From Streptomyces sp. GESEQ-4 (GTDB taxonomy: Bacteria; Actinomycetota; Actinomycetes; Streptomycetales; Streptomycetaceae), in NCBI RefSeq assembly GCF_017948455.1, contig NZ_JAFFSU010000020.1:85850-149849 (forward strand): 64,000 bases of DNA, read 5' to 3'. Each line of letters begins with the position of its first letter. Position 1 is the first letter of the stretch. The position numbers and the translations under genes were made by a program. Positions 8,208 through 16,143 of the stretch are shown piece after piece. The notes below the pieces were generated by a model, which saw only the letters and a list, made by a program, of their open reading frames with translations, ran no database searches and was not told where the DNA came from.

Positions 8208-9232
8208 CCATGAGCAACGGGGGCCGGCGCAAACCGCCGACGATCCATGACGTGGCGCGCGAGGCAGGGGTCTCCCGGGGCACCGTCTCGCGAGTGCTCA
8301 ACGGCGGGCACTACGTCAGCCCCACCGCCCAGGAGGCGGTCAACGCCGCGATCCGCAAGACGGGTTACGTCGTCAACCGGCACGCCCGCTCGCTGATCAC
8401 GGGGCGTTCGGACTCGATCGGCTTTCTGCTGACGGAGCCGCAGGAGAAGCTCTTCGAGGACCCCAACTTCAATGTCCTGCTGCGGTGTTGCACCCAGGCG
8501 CTGGCCTCGCACGACATCCCGCTGCTGCTGATGCTGGCCGGCACGGAGGACGAGCGGCGCCGGATCACGCGGTACATCACGGCCGGTCACGTCGACGGCG
8601 TGCTGCTGGTGTCCAGTCACTCCGCCGACCCGGTCGCCGAGGAACTGCGCCAGGCGGGGGTCCCCCTCGTCCAGTGCGGCAAGCCCATGGGGCGCGGCTC
8701 CAAGGTGAGTTACGTGGCCGCCGACGACCGGGACGGCGCGCGGGACATGGTGCGCCATCTGCTGTCGCTGGGCCGCCGTCGCATCGGTGTCGTGACGGGT
8801 CCGCTGGACAGCCCGGGCGGTGTCGACCGTCTCGCCGGGTACAAGGAGGTGCTCACCGAGGCGGGCGTCGAGATCGACGAGCGCCTTATCGTCTCCGGCG
8901 ACTACAGCCGGGCCAGCGGCGAGGCCGGCGCCGAACGACTGCTGGCGCGGGCCCCGGACATGGACGCCGTGTTCGTGGCCTCCGACCTGATGGCCCAGGG
9001 CGCCCTGACAGCGCTGCGCCGGTCGGGCCGCCGGGTTCCCGAGGACGTGTCCGTTGGCGGCTTCGACGACTCCACGGCCGCGACGGAGTCCACCCCCGCC
9101 CTCACCACGATCCGGCAGCCCTACGACCGCATCAGCAACGAGATGGTGCGGGTGCTGCTCGCCCAGATCGGGGGCGAGGACCCGGCGGCGGTGATCCTGC
9201 CGACGGAGCTGGTGAAGCGGGAGTCCACGTAA
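8204..9232 (+). CDS. LacI-family regulator of the galactan locus
   Basis: A 342-residue repressor. Residues 13-33 (TIHDVAREAGVSRGTVSRVLN) are the LacI helix-turn-helix, followed by the hinge and a periplasmic-binding-like ligand domain (SIGFLLTEPQ...VFVASDLMAQGALTALRRSGRRVPEDVSVGGFDD). ATG 8204 overlaps the permease stop; a second in-frame ATG at 8210 could also serve. As the last gene of the importer operon it would be autoregulated through the operator at 4935-4950. A galacto-oligosaccharide or galactose inducer is an inference from context. Confidence 0.92.
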   Translation: MTMSNGGRRKPPTIHDVAREAGVSRGTVSRVLNGGHYVSPTAQEAVNAAIRKTGYVVNRHARSLITGRSDSIGFLLTEPQEKLFEDPNFNVLLRCCTQALASHDIPLLLMLAGTEDERRRITRYITAGHVDGVLLVSSHSADPVAEELRQAGVPLVQCGKPMGRGSKVSYVAADDRDGARDMVRHLLSLGRRRIGVVTGPLDSPGGVDRLAGYKEVLTEAGVEIDERLIVSGDYSRASGEAGAERLLARAPDMDAVFVASDLMAQGALTALRRSGRRVPEDVSVGGFDDSTAATESTPALTTIRQPYDRISNEMVRVLLAQIGGEDPAAVILPTELVKREST

Positions 9233-9408
9233 CCCACGTAACGGCGGAGCGGAGCAACCAGTCGGGATCCAGGCACGACCGGTCAGGACCGGTCAGGATC
9301 CGAGAAGCCACCCGCCGCTCCCCCGTCCTAGCGTGACATCAGCGCCGAAAAGCCGTCGGCGCGAACCCGGCGCGAGTCGTCGGGTCACGCTTCACGGAGG
9401 AGTCCGCC
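9233..9408. other. Intergenic region before the VOC gene
   Basis: 176 bp without a recognisable gene. It contains a short tandem repeat ACCGGTCAGG (twice, near 9278-9299) and the GGAGGA ribosome-binding site of the next gene. No clear terminator stem was found. Confidence 0.5.
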
Positions 9409-9756
9409 ATGACCACCGGTGTCAACACGATCATCTACCCCGTCAAGGACATCGCCCGGGCGAAGGCCCTGTTCAGCGCGCTGCTGGAGGTGGAGCCGTA
9501 CGCCGACGGGCCCTACTACGTCGGCTTCAAGGCCGCCGGCCAGGACGTCGGTCTAGACCCGAACGGGCACGCCAAGGGCATGACCGGACCGGTGCCCTAC
9601 TGGACCGTGACCGACATCCGGGCCCGCCTCGCGGCCCTGCTGGACGCCGGTGCGGAGCTGCTCCAGGACGTCAACGACGTCGGCGGCGGGCGGCTCATCG
9701 CCTTCGTGAAGGACGCGGACGGGAACCTGGTCGGGCTCCTTCAGGATCCTGCCTGA
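9409..9756 (+). CDS. VOC (glyoxalase/bleomycin-resistance fold) protein
   Basis: A 115-residue single VOC domain: NTIIYPVKDIARAKALFSALLEVEPYADGPYYVGFKAAGQDVGLDPNG, then VTDIRARLAALLDAGAELLQDVNDVGGGRLIAFVKDADGNLVGLLQ. The beta-alpha-beta-beta-beta repeats and the terminal GNLVGLLQ strand fit small dioxygenase-like or binding proteins. The substrate is unknown. ATG 9409 has CACGGAGGAGTCC just upstream. It lies 53 bp before a divergently controlled-looking MarR gene on the same strand; the two may be functionally linked, as MarR genes often sit beside VOC proteins. Confidence 0.87.
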   Translation: MTTGVNTIIYPVKDIARAKALFSALLEVEPYADGPYYVGFKAAGQDVGLDPNGHAKGMTGPVPYWTVTDIRARLAALLDAGAELLQDVNDVGGGRLIAFVKDADGNLVGLLQDPA

Positions 9757-9773
9757 GCCGGCTTCGAGTGCCG

Positions 9774-9802
9774 TTCAAGTGTTGATGCATGTGCATTAAC
9801 AT
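9774..9802 (+). promoter_or_regulatory. Promoter of the MarR gene
   Basis: TTCAAG at 9774-9779 and TAACAT at 9797-9802, spaced 17 bp, place the transcription start about 7 bp downstream, essentially at the ATG (9810). This suggests a leaderless mRNA. Confidence 0.5.
9782..9799. promoter_or_regulatory. MarR-type operator palindrome
   Basis: TTGATGCATGTGCATTAA: 8-bp arms with 7 of 8 matches around a TG centre, typical in size for MarR dimers. It sits between -35 and -10 of the promoter of the MarR gene, pointing to autorepression. Confidence 0.65.
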
Positions 9803-9809
9803 TGGGTGT

Positions 9810-10199
9810 ATGGCAGTCGACACGGCCGAGGCCCGGCTCGAGGAACGCTGGCGGGACATCCTGTCGGTGCACGCGCGCACGATGTGCGAGATCGACCGAG
9901 TCCTGCACCCGCACGGGCTCGGGGCGAGCGATTTCGAGGTCATCGACATCCTCGCCTCCGCCTCGCCCGAGGAGGGCGACCAGTGCCGGGTGCAGAACCT
10001 CGCCGGCCGGGTCCATCTCAGCCAGAGCGCACTGTCCCGGCTCATCGGCCGACTGGAGAAGGACGGCCTGGTGGAGCGCTCGGTCTGCATAGAGGACCGA
10101 CGCGGCGTCTGGGTCGCCCTGACCGCCAAGGGCCGCGACCTGCACGCGGAGGTACTGCCGCTGCAGCGGGCGGTGCTGGCCCGGATGCTGGGCGGCTGA
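9810..10199 (+). CDS. MarR-family transcriptional regulator
   Basis: A 129-residue winged-helix protein. VQNLAGRVHLSQSALSRLIGRLEKDGLVERSVCIEDRRGVWVALTAKG is the full helix-turn-helix and wing, with the conserved DRRG wing tip; flanking helices form the dimer interface. ATG 9810 was chosen over the earlier 9789 start because the palindromic operator and -10 box occupy 9782-9802. No convincing Shine-Dalgarno is present, which fits a leaderless start. Targets are probably itself and perhaps the VOC gene upstream. Confidence 0.88.
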   Translation: MAVDTAEARLEERWRDILSVHARTMCEIDRVLHPHGLGASDFEVIDILASASPEEGDQCRVQNLAGRVHLSQSALSRLIGRLEKDGLVERSVCIEDRRGVWVALTAKGRDLHAEVLPLQRAVLARMLGG

Positions 10200-10210
10200 G
10201 GCGCGGGCCA

Positions 10211-10297
10211 GTGCGTGAGGCGTTCCGCAAGTACGTGGGGATGTCGCCGATGGCGTTCTTCAGCGAGGTGCCCCGCTCACGGGCGGGCCAGCAGGGT
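10211..10297 (+). pseudogene. Remnant of an AraC-family DNA-binding domain
   Basis: The plus frame encodes REAFRKYVGMSPMAFFSEV followed by PRSRAG, which resembles the AraC/XylS segment normally reading (L)QxxFRxxVGMSPMxYLRxVRLxRA. No start, no upstream half of the domain and no stop-delimited gene accompany it, and it overlaps the end of the SseB-like gene. I read it as a relic; chance resemblance is possible. Confidence 0.4.
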
Positions 10298-10672
10298 GCG
10301 TACCCCCTCCGAGGTGAGCGTGAGCGGGTGCTGGGAGGCCCCGTCGATGGTGAGGGCCAGGTCGTCGGTGGGCCACTGTGCGGCGAGGGCACCCAGCGGT
10401 ACCAGCCGGTAGCGGGAGACGAACGGCAGCAGCCCGGCCAACTCCGGTTCCGAGGTGAACACGGGCACGGTCGGTTCGCCTCCCGGATGCTCGATGACCG
10501 GTAGCGCCACGGCGCCGGGATCGGTCGCGTCCTCGTCGCTGACGTCGTCGGGCACGGGCACGAGCACGTCGCTGCTCGCGAGCGCGTCCAGCGCCGCCGT
10601 GTCCTCGGTGTTCTGGGCCAGCACGTCCAGCGCGTGCTGGGCCGCGGTGGCGGGGGTGCGGGGTGTCTCCAT
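10277..10672 (-). CDS. SseB-family protein
   Basis: A 131-residue acidic protein. The core DALASSDVLVPVPDDVSDEDATD, then PVFTSEPELAGLLPFVSRYRLVPLGALAAQWPTDD, resembles the SseB N-terminal domain, which is widespread in actinobacteria with unknown function. ATG 10672 is preceded by AGGGAAG at proper spacing; the frame continues upstream to 10762 without recognisable conservation. It lies 6 bp or less after the AraC scrap on the other strand and downstream of the oxygenase gene on the same strand, though a 96-bp gap argues for separate expression. Confidence 0.75.
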   Translation of the reverse strand: METPRTPATAAQHALDVLAQNTEDTAALDALASSDVLVPVPDDVSDEDATDPGAVALPVIEHPGGEPTVPVFTSEPELAGLLPFVSRYRLVPLGALAAQWPTDDLALTIDGASQHPLTLTSEGVRTLLARP

Positions 10673-10768
10673 GGCAGCTTCCCTGGTAGCGGCGGTCGTA
10701 CGGGCCTGTTCGGAAGAGATCCGGGCTCTGCTCGCGTACCCCATCCGGAGCAGCGCATTCATTCGGGA

Positions 10769-12010
10769 TCAGGGGATCAGCGGGATGTGGTCCGAGGGCA
10801 GGCCCAGGCGGTCGCAGCCGACGCGCCGGTACAGCGGCTCGGCCATGCTCGGGCCGACATGGGTCCAGTACGTGGCCGCGTCCCGGAAGTAGCGCTGCAT
10901 CCGCTCCCCGTCGCGGGCGTACCGGGAGCCGGCCGTGCGGAAGAGGATCCCCTGGAGTACGTCCCAGACCATGCGCCCGGCGTTCAGGAACATCAGCGCG
11001 AGCCGGTTGTCCTCGGCGACGGTGAAGGGGGCCTCGCCGGTGGCGTTGCGATGGCAGGTCTCCATCCAGTCCTCGGCGGTGCGGCGCAGCGCGGCTTCGG
11101 CCGTGTGGACGACGCCGAGCGCCTCGCCCAAGTGCCGCTGGTAGTCGTGGAGTTCGGACCGGGTGCGGTCGGGTTCCAGGGCGAGGGGACGGGCGGCGAG
11201 GATCCGGGCGTACTCGTCGGCGGCGGCGTGCGCGGTGCCGACCATGATGGCGGCCAGCTCACCGTGGAAGAAGCTCGGCGCGCGCCCGGCGTACATGGGG
11301 TTGCCGTGCAGCCGTGATCCGGTGCTGCCGCCCTCCACCGGCAGGTCGAGCAGGCTCGCCTCGATCGTGCAGTACGCGGGGATGCGGGCCTGTTCCATGT
11401 GGATGCTGTTGGATCCGCTGCCGCGCAGGCCGAGCACGCCGTACCAGTCGTCCAGGACCGTCCACACCGAGCGCGGGGCGACGAACAGCACCGGCGGTCC
11501 CGGCGGGTCGCCGGGCTTCTCGGGGGCGCGCAGGGTCTGGCCGACGTAGTGCGTGGAGTAGGGCGCGCCGGAGGAGTACGGCCAGGTGCCGTCGAGGACG
11601 ATCCGGCCGTCGCCGTCTGGCTGTGCGACGCCGATGGGCATGACCGTGGACGCCGCCCGGAAGTCGCCGTCGGCACCGAAGATCTCGTCCTGCGCCTGTT
11701 CCTCGAAGACCGAGGCGACCTGGAGAACGTGCGCGGCGGTGAGGGACAGGGCCCAGCCGGTGGAGGGGCAGCCGCGGGCGATTTCGGTGACCACGCGGTA
11801 GAACACGGGCAGGGCGAACTCGTAGCCGCCGTACCGCCGCGGCTGGAGGATCCGGTAGAAGCCGGCCCGCAGGAAGTCGTCGTGGGTGTCCTTCGGGTAG
11901 TGCGTCAACCGTTCGGTCTCCGGCTGGCGTTCGAGCAGCGCGGGCCGGAGCGCTGCGGCCCGTTCGATGATGTCGCGTTCGGTCAGTCCGGGTTCGGGAG
12001 CGGAAATCAC
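10769..12010 (-). CDS. Acyl-CoA-dehydrogenase-fold flavin-dependent oxygenase (HsaA/group D type)
   Basis: A 413-residue protein with the three-part acyl-CoA dehydrogenase fold. The N-terminal helical domain includes RYGGYEFALPVFYRVVTEIARGCPSTGW, the middle beta domain GTWPYSSGAPYSTHYVG and GLRGSGSNSIHMEQARIP, and the C-terminal helices carry the flavin-facing surface. Such proteins (for example HsaA-like) usually hydroxylate aromatic substrates with FMNH2/FADH2 supplied by a reductase; no reductase gene is adjacent. GTG 12010 was selected because AGGAGGCACC precedes it. An IS remnant begins only 97 bp upstream and may have replaced part of the original promoter. The substrate is unknown. Confidence 0.82.
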   Translation of the reverse strand: MISAPEPGLTERDIIERAAALRPALLERQPETERLTHYPKDTHDDFLRAGFYRILQPRRYGGYEFALPVFYRVVTEIARGCPSTGWALSLTAAHVLQVASVFEEQAQDEIFGADGDFRAASTVMPIGVAQPDGDGRIVLDGTWPYSSGAPYSTHYVGQTLRAPEKPGDPPGPPVLFVAPRSVWTVLDDWYGVLGLRGSGSNSIHMEQARIPAYCTIEASLLDLPVEGGSTGSRLHGNPMYAGRAPSFFHGELAAIMVGTAHAAADEYARILAARPLALEPDRTRSELHDYQRHLGEALGVVHTAEAALRRTAEDWMETCHRNATGEAPFTVAEDNRLALMFLNAGRMVWDVLQGILFRTAGSRYARDGERMQRYFRDAATYWTHVGPSMAEPLYRRVGCDRLGLPSDHIPLIP

Positions 12011-12106
12011 GGTGCCTCCTGAGGTGTGGGGCCCTGTCCGTTCGTGACGCGATATGAGCGATTGAACACGGCAAGTGCTTCCGGGGTACCGACCGGAAAC
12101 CGCCAA

Positions 12107-12439
12107 CTAGGCCCGGACTTCGCAGGTCGCTGTTTTAGATCTGTGGCCAGCGGGTTCGTGTGATGTCGGTGTCAGGAGGTCGAGGAGGTGGAGTTGGACG
12201 CCGCGGGTGATCTGGACGGTGGGCGGGTCGGTGACGCTGCCGATGCGCAGGGTGAGTTCGGCGAGGTGGTAGAAGATCACGCGGCCGGTGGGACGGATCC
12301 GGCGGTTGTCGGGATAGAGGCCGGTCATGGTCTGCTCTGGGCCCAGTGCGCGTCTGACCTGCCGTTCGATGAGGCAGAAGACGAGCAGGGCCAGGCAGAT
12401 GACCTGGATCAGGGCGGCGACGCGCCGGTTGTGCTGCAC
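12107..12439 (-). pseudogene. C-terminal fragment of IS1634-type transposase
   Basis: A 110-residue open frame, MQHNRRVAALIQVICLALLVFCLIERQV...SKTATCEVRA, corresponding to the end of the transposase in the full copy at 14169-15862. The DDE catalytic core and N-terminal domain are missing, so it cannot be active. The TAG stop is formed by the CTAG flank. It differs from the full copy at one residue seen in the C-terminal part (Asp for Glu in LLDLL). Confidence 0.85.
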
Positions 12440-12489
12440 GAAGACCGGGGCGACCGCGAGGGGGCCTTTGAAGTCGCGGTAACGGCGCT
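12111..12489 (-). mobile_element. Truncated IS1634-type element (terminal 379 bp)
   Basis: This 379-bp segment matches 14173-14551 with only four differences that I can see. It includes the terminal inverted repeat GCCCGGACTTCGCAGGTCG and the same CTAG flank (12107-12110). At 12489 the similarity stops abruptly, so the rest of the element is deleted. It encodes the last ~110 transposase residues (CLALLVFCLIERQVRRALG). Confidence 0.88.
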
Positions 12490-12625
12490 AGCCTGCACCT
12501 TCGCAGCATCACCTGGTGCAGCGGGCGCGACTTGACGGCCGGGATAGCCCCTGGTGACACCACTCGTACGGTAGCGACGGGATGGCCAGCGGTGCTTCTG
12601 GGGCACGGGGTAGCGACTACTGACT
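12490..12625. other. Junction region between IS remnant and TetR gene
   Basis: No gene recognised. The sequence after the IS break (12490 onward) resembles neither the element nor the flanking genes; it ends in the control region of the TetR gene. Confidence 0.4.
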
Positions 12626-12647
12626 CCAACTGCAACGTTGGTGTTGG
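12626..12647. promoter_or_regulatory. TetR-type operator palindrome
   Basis: A 22-bp imperfect palindrome centred on CAACGTTG (12633-12640), with outer arms CCAAC (12626-12630) and GTTGG (12643-12647); 18 of 22 positions are symmetric. It lies immediately upstream of a possible -10 box (TATGGT, 12651-12656) of the TetR gene. Confidence 0.65.
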
Positions 12648-12662
12648 TGTTATGGTGTGGAG

Positions 12663-13271
12663 ATGGCCTGGGATATTGAAGGCACTAAGCGCCGGATTCA
12701 TGAGGCGGCGTTGGCCGAGTTCGCCGCGCAGGGTCCCGACGGAACGAACATCGACCGGATCGCCAAGCGCGCGGGAGTCAACCGGGAGCGGATCTACAAC
12801 TACTTCGGCAACAAGTCGAAGTTGTTCTCAGCGGTGATCTGCACCGAGTTGGACAAGATCGCCGACGCTGTGCCGCTGGACATCAACTGCGCAGCGGATC
12901 TCGGAGAGTTCGCCGGGCGGACGTTCGACTACCAGCAGGAACATCCCGACCTGGCCCGGCTGGTGTTGTGGGAGGGACTGTCGGACTCCGGCGCCGTCCA
13001 GGACGAGAGCGCCCGCAGCGAGCTGTATGCCGGCAAGACCGCGGCCATGGCCGCGGCGCAGGCGGCAGGGCTGCTCGACGACACCGTGCAACCTGCCCAT
13101 CTCGTCTTCCTGGTCATAGCGCTGGCGAGCTACTGGTCAGCGGCTCCGCAGATCGCCCGGATGCTGTCCGGAAGCGGCACGGACGACCTCGATGAACGTG
13201 CCCGTCGGCGTGCCGCCGTGGTCCGTGCCGCCCAGCAGATCGGTGCCCCAGGCAAGGCCGTCACACCCTGA
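12663..13271 (+). CDS. TetR-family regulator (IS-bracketed cassette)
   Basis: A 202-residue protein. Residues 2-50 (DIEGTKRRIHEAALAEFAAQGPDGTNIDRIAKRAGVNRERIYNYFGNKSKLF) form the TetR DNA-binding domain with the GxNIDRIAKRAGV helix-turn-helix; the rest is the all-helical ligand domain. ATG 12663 has GGAG directly adjacent and a possible -10 (TATGGT) seven bases upstream, so translation may be leaderless; GTG 12657 is the alternative. The SDR gene starts 24 bp after its stop, suggesting co-transcription and control of the SDR. The cassette lies between two IS copies. Confidence 0.88.
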   Translation: MAWDIEGTKRRIHEAALAEFAAQGPDGTNIDRIAKRAGVNRERIYNYFGNKSKLFSAVICTELDKIADAVPLDINCAADLGEFAGRTFDYQQEHPDLARLVLWEGLSDSGAVQDESARSELYAGKTAAMAAAQAAGLLDDTVQPAHLVFLVIALASYWSAAPQIARMLSGSGTDDLDERARRRAAVVRAAQQIGAPGKAVTP

Positions 13272-13295
13272 ACCACTACACGATGGGACCAACCA

Positions 13296-14051
13296 ATGCT
13301 GAAGGACACCACCGCCGTCGTCACCGGCGCCTCCAGCGGCATCGGCGCCGCGGTCGCTCAAGCACTGGCCGCTGAGGGCGCCGACGTCGCCCTTCTCGCA
13401 CGACGTCGAGACAGGCTCAGTGAACTCGCTGACATCATCAATGCACGCGATGGCGGCCGCGCACGGCCCTACGAAACGGACGTCACCGACGCGCACGCGG
13501 TGCGCGATGCGATCAGCGCCGCGGCTGACGACGGCGACGGCATCGACATCCTGATCAACAACGCGGGGAGCGGCACCTGGGGCCCGGCCGTCACCGCCGA
13601 CCTGGATGACTGGCACACCACGGTCGAGGTCAATCTGAACGGTGTACTCAACACCACGCACGCCGCACTGCCGCACCTGACCCGAGCCGCAGCAGTCGGT
13701 GAACGCGGCGTCGCCGACCTCGTCACCATCAGCTCCATTGCGGGCCGCAAGGTCCCCGGCGCACTAAGCAATGTCTATGCGGCCACCAAACATGCAGTCG
13801 GTGCTTTCACCGAAGCCCTTCGTCAGGAACTCGCGGATCAGCATGTCCGTGCCGGGCTGGTGGAACCCGGTCTCGTGGTCACCGAACTCACCACCAGCGG
13901 CCACGACCACGCTCCCGATGCGACCAACCCCACCGGATATGGCCTGCTCCAGCCGATGGATATCGCAAGCGCCGTGGTGTTCATGGTGACCCGGCCCCGT
14001 CACGTCGCGCTCAACGAAATGCTCGTCCGGCCGACGGAACAGACGATCTAA
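13296..14051 (+). CDS. Classical short-chain dehydrogenase/reductase
   Basis: A 251-residue Rossmann oxidoreductase. The cofactor loop TGASSGIG is at residues 10-17, and ARRR after strand 2 suggests NADP(H) preference. NNAG is at 88-91, Ser146/147, and the catalytic pair Tyr161-Lys165 (YAATK). The C-terminus (GYGLLQPMDIASAVVFMVTRPRHVALNEMLVRPTEQ) matches the YdfG-like clade of SDRs acting on small hydroxy acids or ketones; the true substrate is unknown. It follows the TetR gene by 24 bp. Its GC content and codon use look similar to the rest of the window. Confidence 0.88.
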   Translation: MLKDTTAVVTGASSGIGAAVAQALAAEGADVALLARRRDRLSELADIINARDGGRARPYETDVTDAHAVRDAISAAADDGDGIDILINNAGSGTWGPAVTADLDDWHTTVEVNLNGVLNTTHAALPHLTRAAAVGERGVADLVTISSIAGRKVPGALSNVYAATKHAVGAFTEALRQELADQHVRAGLVEPGLVVTELTTSGHDHAPDATNPTGYGLLQPMDIASAVVFMVTRPRHVALNEMLVRPTEQTI

Positions 14052-14168
14052 GCCGAAGGGCTTTCGCCTCGCAGATGCTGCAAACTCGCGGATGACAGGC
14101 GGCCAGGGTGAGGCGGCGAGGTGGGGCGGCTCCTGGCCGGAAGCCGACGGCGAGGCCGGCTTCGGACA
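14052..14168. other. Gap between SDR gene and full IS copy
   Basis: 117 bp with no recognised gene. It includes GC-rich repeats (GAGGCGGCGAGG, GGCGAGGCCGG) that might act as a weak terminator; nothing more can be supported. Confidence 0.35.
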
Positions 14169-15862
14169 CTAGGCCCGGACTTCGCAGGTCGCTGTTTTAG
14201 ATCTGTGGCCAGCGGGTTCGTGTGATGTCGGTGTCAGGAGCTCGAGGAGGTGGAGTTGGACGCCGCGGGTGATCTGGACGGTGGGCGGGTCGGTGACGCT
14301 GCCGATGCGCAGGGTGAGTTCGGCGAGGTGGTAGAAGATCACGCGGCCGGTGGGACGGATCCGGCGGTTGTCGGGATAGAGGCCGGTCATGGTCTGCTCT
14401 GGGCCCAGTGCGCGTCTGACCTGCCGTTCGATGAGGCAGAAGACGAGCAGGGCCAGGCAGATGACCTGGATCAGGGCGGCGACGCGCCGGTTGTGCTGCA
14501 CGAAGACCGGGGCGATCGCGAGGGGGCCTTTGAAGTCGTGGTAGCGGCGCTCGACCGTGCCCTGCCCTTTGTAGTGGATCAGGACCTGGGCCGGGTCGGC
14601 CCGGTCGGCGGGGATGCTGGTCAGCATCGCGTACCAGCCGTCGACGGCGGCCTCGGCGTCCAGGACGTCGGTGTCGAAGTGCCAGGCCAGGGCGGGGATG
14701 CCGTGCTCATCGGTGGTGATACTCCAGCGCAGGCACGCGGTGACGCGGCGCTTGGCGGCGATGACCCCGGCCCGGGCCGCGACCTTATCGCGGGTCTTGT
14801 AGTGCCGCCGCCCGCCGCACCGGCGAGCTTGTCCATCTCCTCCCGGGCGCGGGCCAGACGCTTCTCGCGGGCCTGGCACTGGCCCGCCGCGACAGCGGTG
14901 GAGTGGACGAGGATCCGCCGCAGGCGGTGCACCGGGTCCCGCTTGCGGGGCCCGGCCAGGGTGTGGACGTCCTCCAGCACCCGGTATGCCTCCCGCTCAC
15001 CGGCGGGCTTGCGCGCGTCCCGCTCGGGCACCCAGTCCGCCAGCTGTGCCTGCGTGAGGTCCAAGGCGGCATAGACCTCGTCCTTGACCTGCGCGGCCGG
15101 GACGGGCGCGATGAAATCCACCCCGGCCGCCAGCAGTGCCGTGACGTTCACGTACGACACCAGCTTGGAGTCGGCGACCATCAGGAAATCCTGCTCACCG
15201 GCCATGCCTCGCAGGTCTTTCATCGCCCCGACGACCTGACTGACCTCGGCCGCGCCGCCGCCGAAGACACGGGCATGGACGGGGATGCCGCCGTCGGCGG
15301 ACACCGCGAGCCCGGCCTGGACCTGCTTCAGGTCGACGCGCCGGTCCTTGGGATGCCCGTAACCGATGACCGGGTACTGCCCGTCCTGGTCCCCGTCCGG
15401 GAAGGCGCCGTGGACGGACATGCTGGTCATGTCCCAGTGCAGCCGGGACACATCGATCCCGAACTCGGCGATCGCCCGTGCACCGACGCTGCCCGCGATC
15501 CGCTCCAACTCCGGCGCGATCGCGTCCAGGGCCCGAGCCAGACGGTCGTCGTTGAGCAGGTCCGGCTCAATACCGAAGACCTCCTCCACCGCCCAGGTGC
15601 GGGCCCAGTCACCGACCCGCACCAGCGGCGCGGGCGACGTCAGCCGGTTGGCGACCAGCGCCTCGACCACCTGCCCGTGGGTCAGATGCGCGCTCGCGCC
15701 ACCCGGACACAGCCCGTCCACGATCCCGGCGACATCCAGCCGGCGCAGAAATTCGGCAGCGACAGGCAGAGCGCCCAGACGCTTCTCCACAACGGACGTC
15801 ACCACCACGTCAAGGCGCTGACGCTCAGACCGTGGCCGCGGGGAACGGGAAGTCATCGACAC
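14169..15862 (-). pseudogene. IS1634-type transposase, frameshifted
   Basis: The first frame runs from ATG 15862 (MSMTSRSPRPRSERQ) through the N-terminal domain and much of the DDE core (DVSRLHWDMTSMSVHG, FLMVADSKLVSY) to about 14815 (REEMDKLAGAAGGG). The remaining C-terminal part (RHYKTRDKVAARAGVIAAKRRV...YHDFKGPLAIAPVFVQHNRR) continues in another frame to 14169. The switch lies in the GC-rich run GCGGCGGGCGGCGGC near 14805-14825 and would be restored by a -1 shift. It could be an inactivating mutation, a sequencing slip or, less likely, programmed frameshifting. Confidence 0.85.
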
Positions 15863-15945
15863 ACCCCACCCAACGCCACACCACCGGCCCGGGACACCCC
15901 CGGACCGTTCACACCATACGTATTAACGACCCGCGAAGTACGGGA
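14173..15945 (-). mobile_element. Full-length IS1634-type insertion sequence
   Basis: 1773 bp bounded by 19-bp imperfect terminal inverted repeats: GCCCGGACTTCGCAGGTCG at the left and CGACCCGCGAAGTACGGGA at the right (16 of 19 matching). CTAG flanks both ends (14169-14172 and 15946-15949) and may be the target duplication or a preferred target. The single transposase gene fills most of the element. Family assignment rests on the DUF4277-like N-terminus (LGALPVAAEFLRRLDVAGIVD) and DDE core; size fits the family. Confidence 0.9.
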
Positions 15946-15949
15946 CTAG

Positions 15950-16143
15950 GTGGGCGTGGAGGAATCCGGGGTGGTGCGGGGTCACTTGAGCCTGGGGCGT
16001 GCCTCGTGCCGAGCACTTCAGGACCGTGCCTGCGTCCAGAGGTACAGGTGCCAGCCCTGGTCGTCGGCGAGAGGGCCGGCGGTGTGTGCGGCTCTGCAGT
16101 CGACGGTGGAGGGCATGACGAAAGCGCAGCAGGGTGGCCGCGG
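15950..16143. other. Stretch between IS and DUF899 relic
   Basis: No supported gene. The minus frame contains YWSTLTAATLLRFRHALHRRL (about 16060-16160), which looks like a protein scrap but matches no family I can name; stops and lack of a start argue against an intact gene. Confidence 0.35.

Noticed and set aside
12111..15945. An active composite transposon
   Set aside because: The left copy is truncated and the right transposase is frameshifted, so autonomous movement is unlikely.
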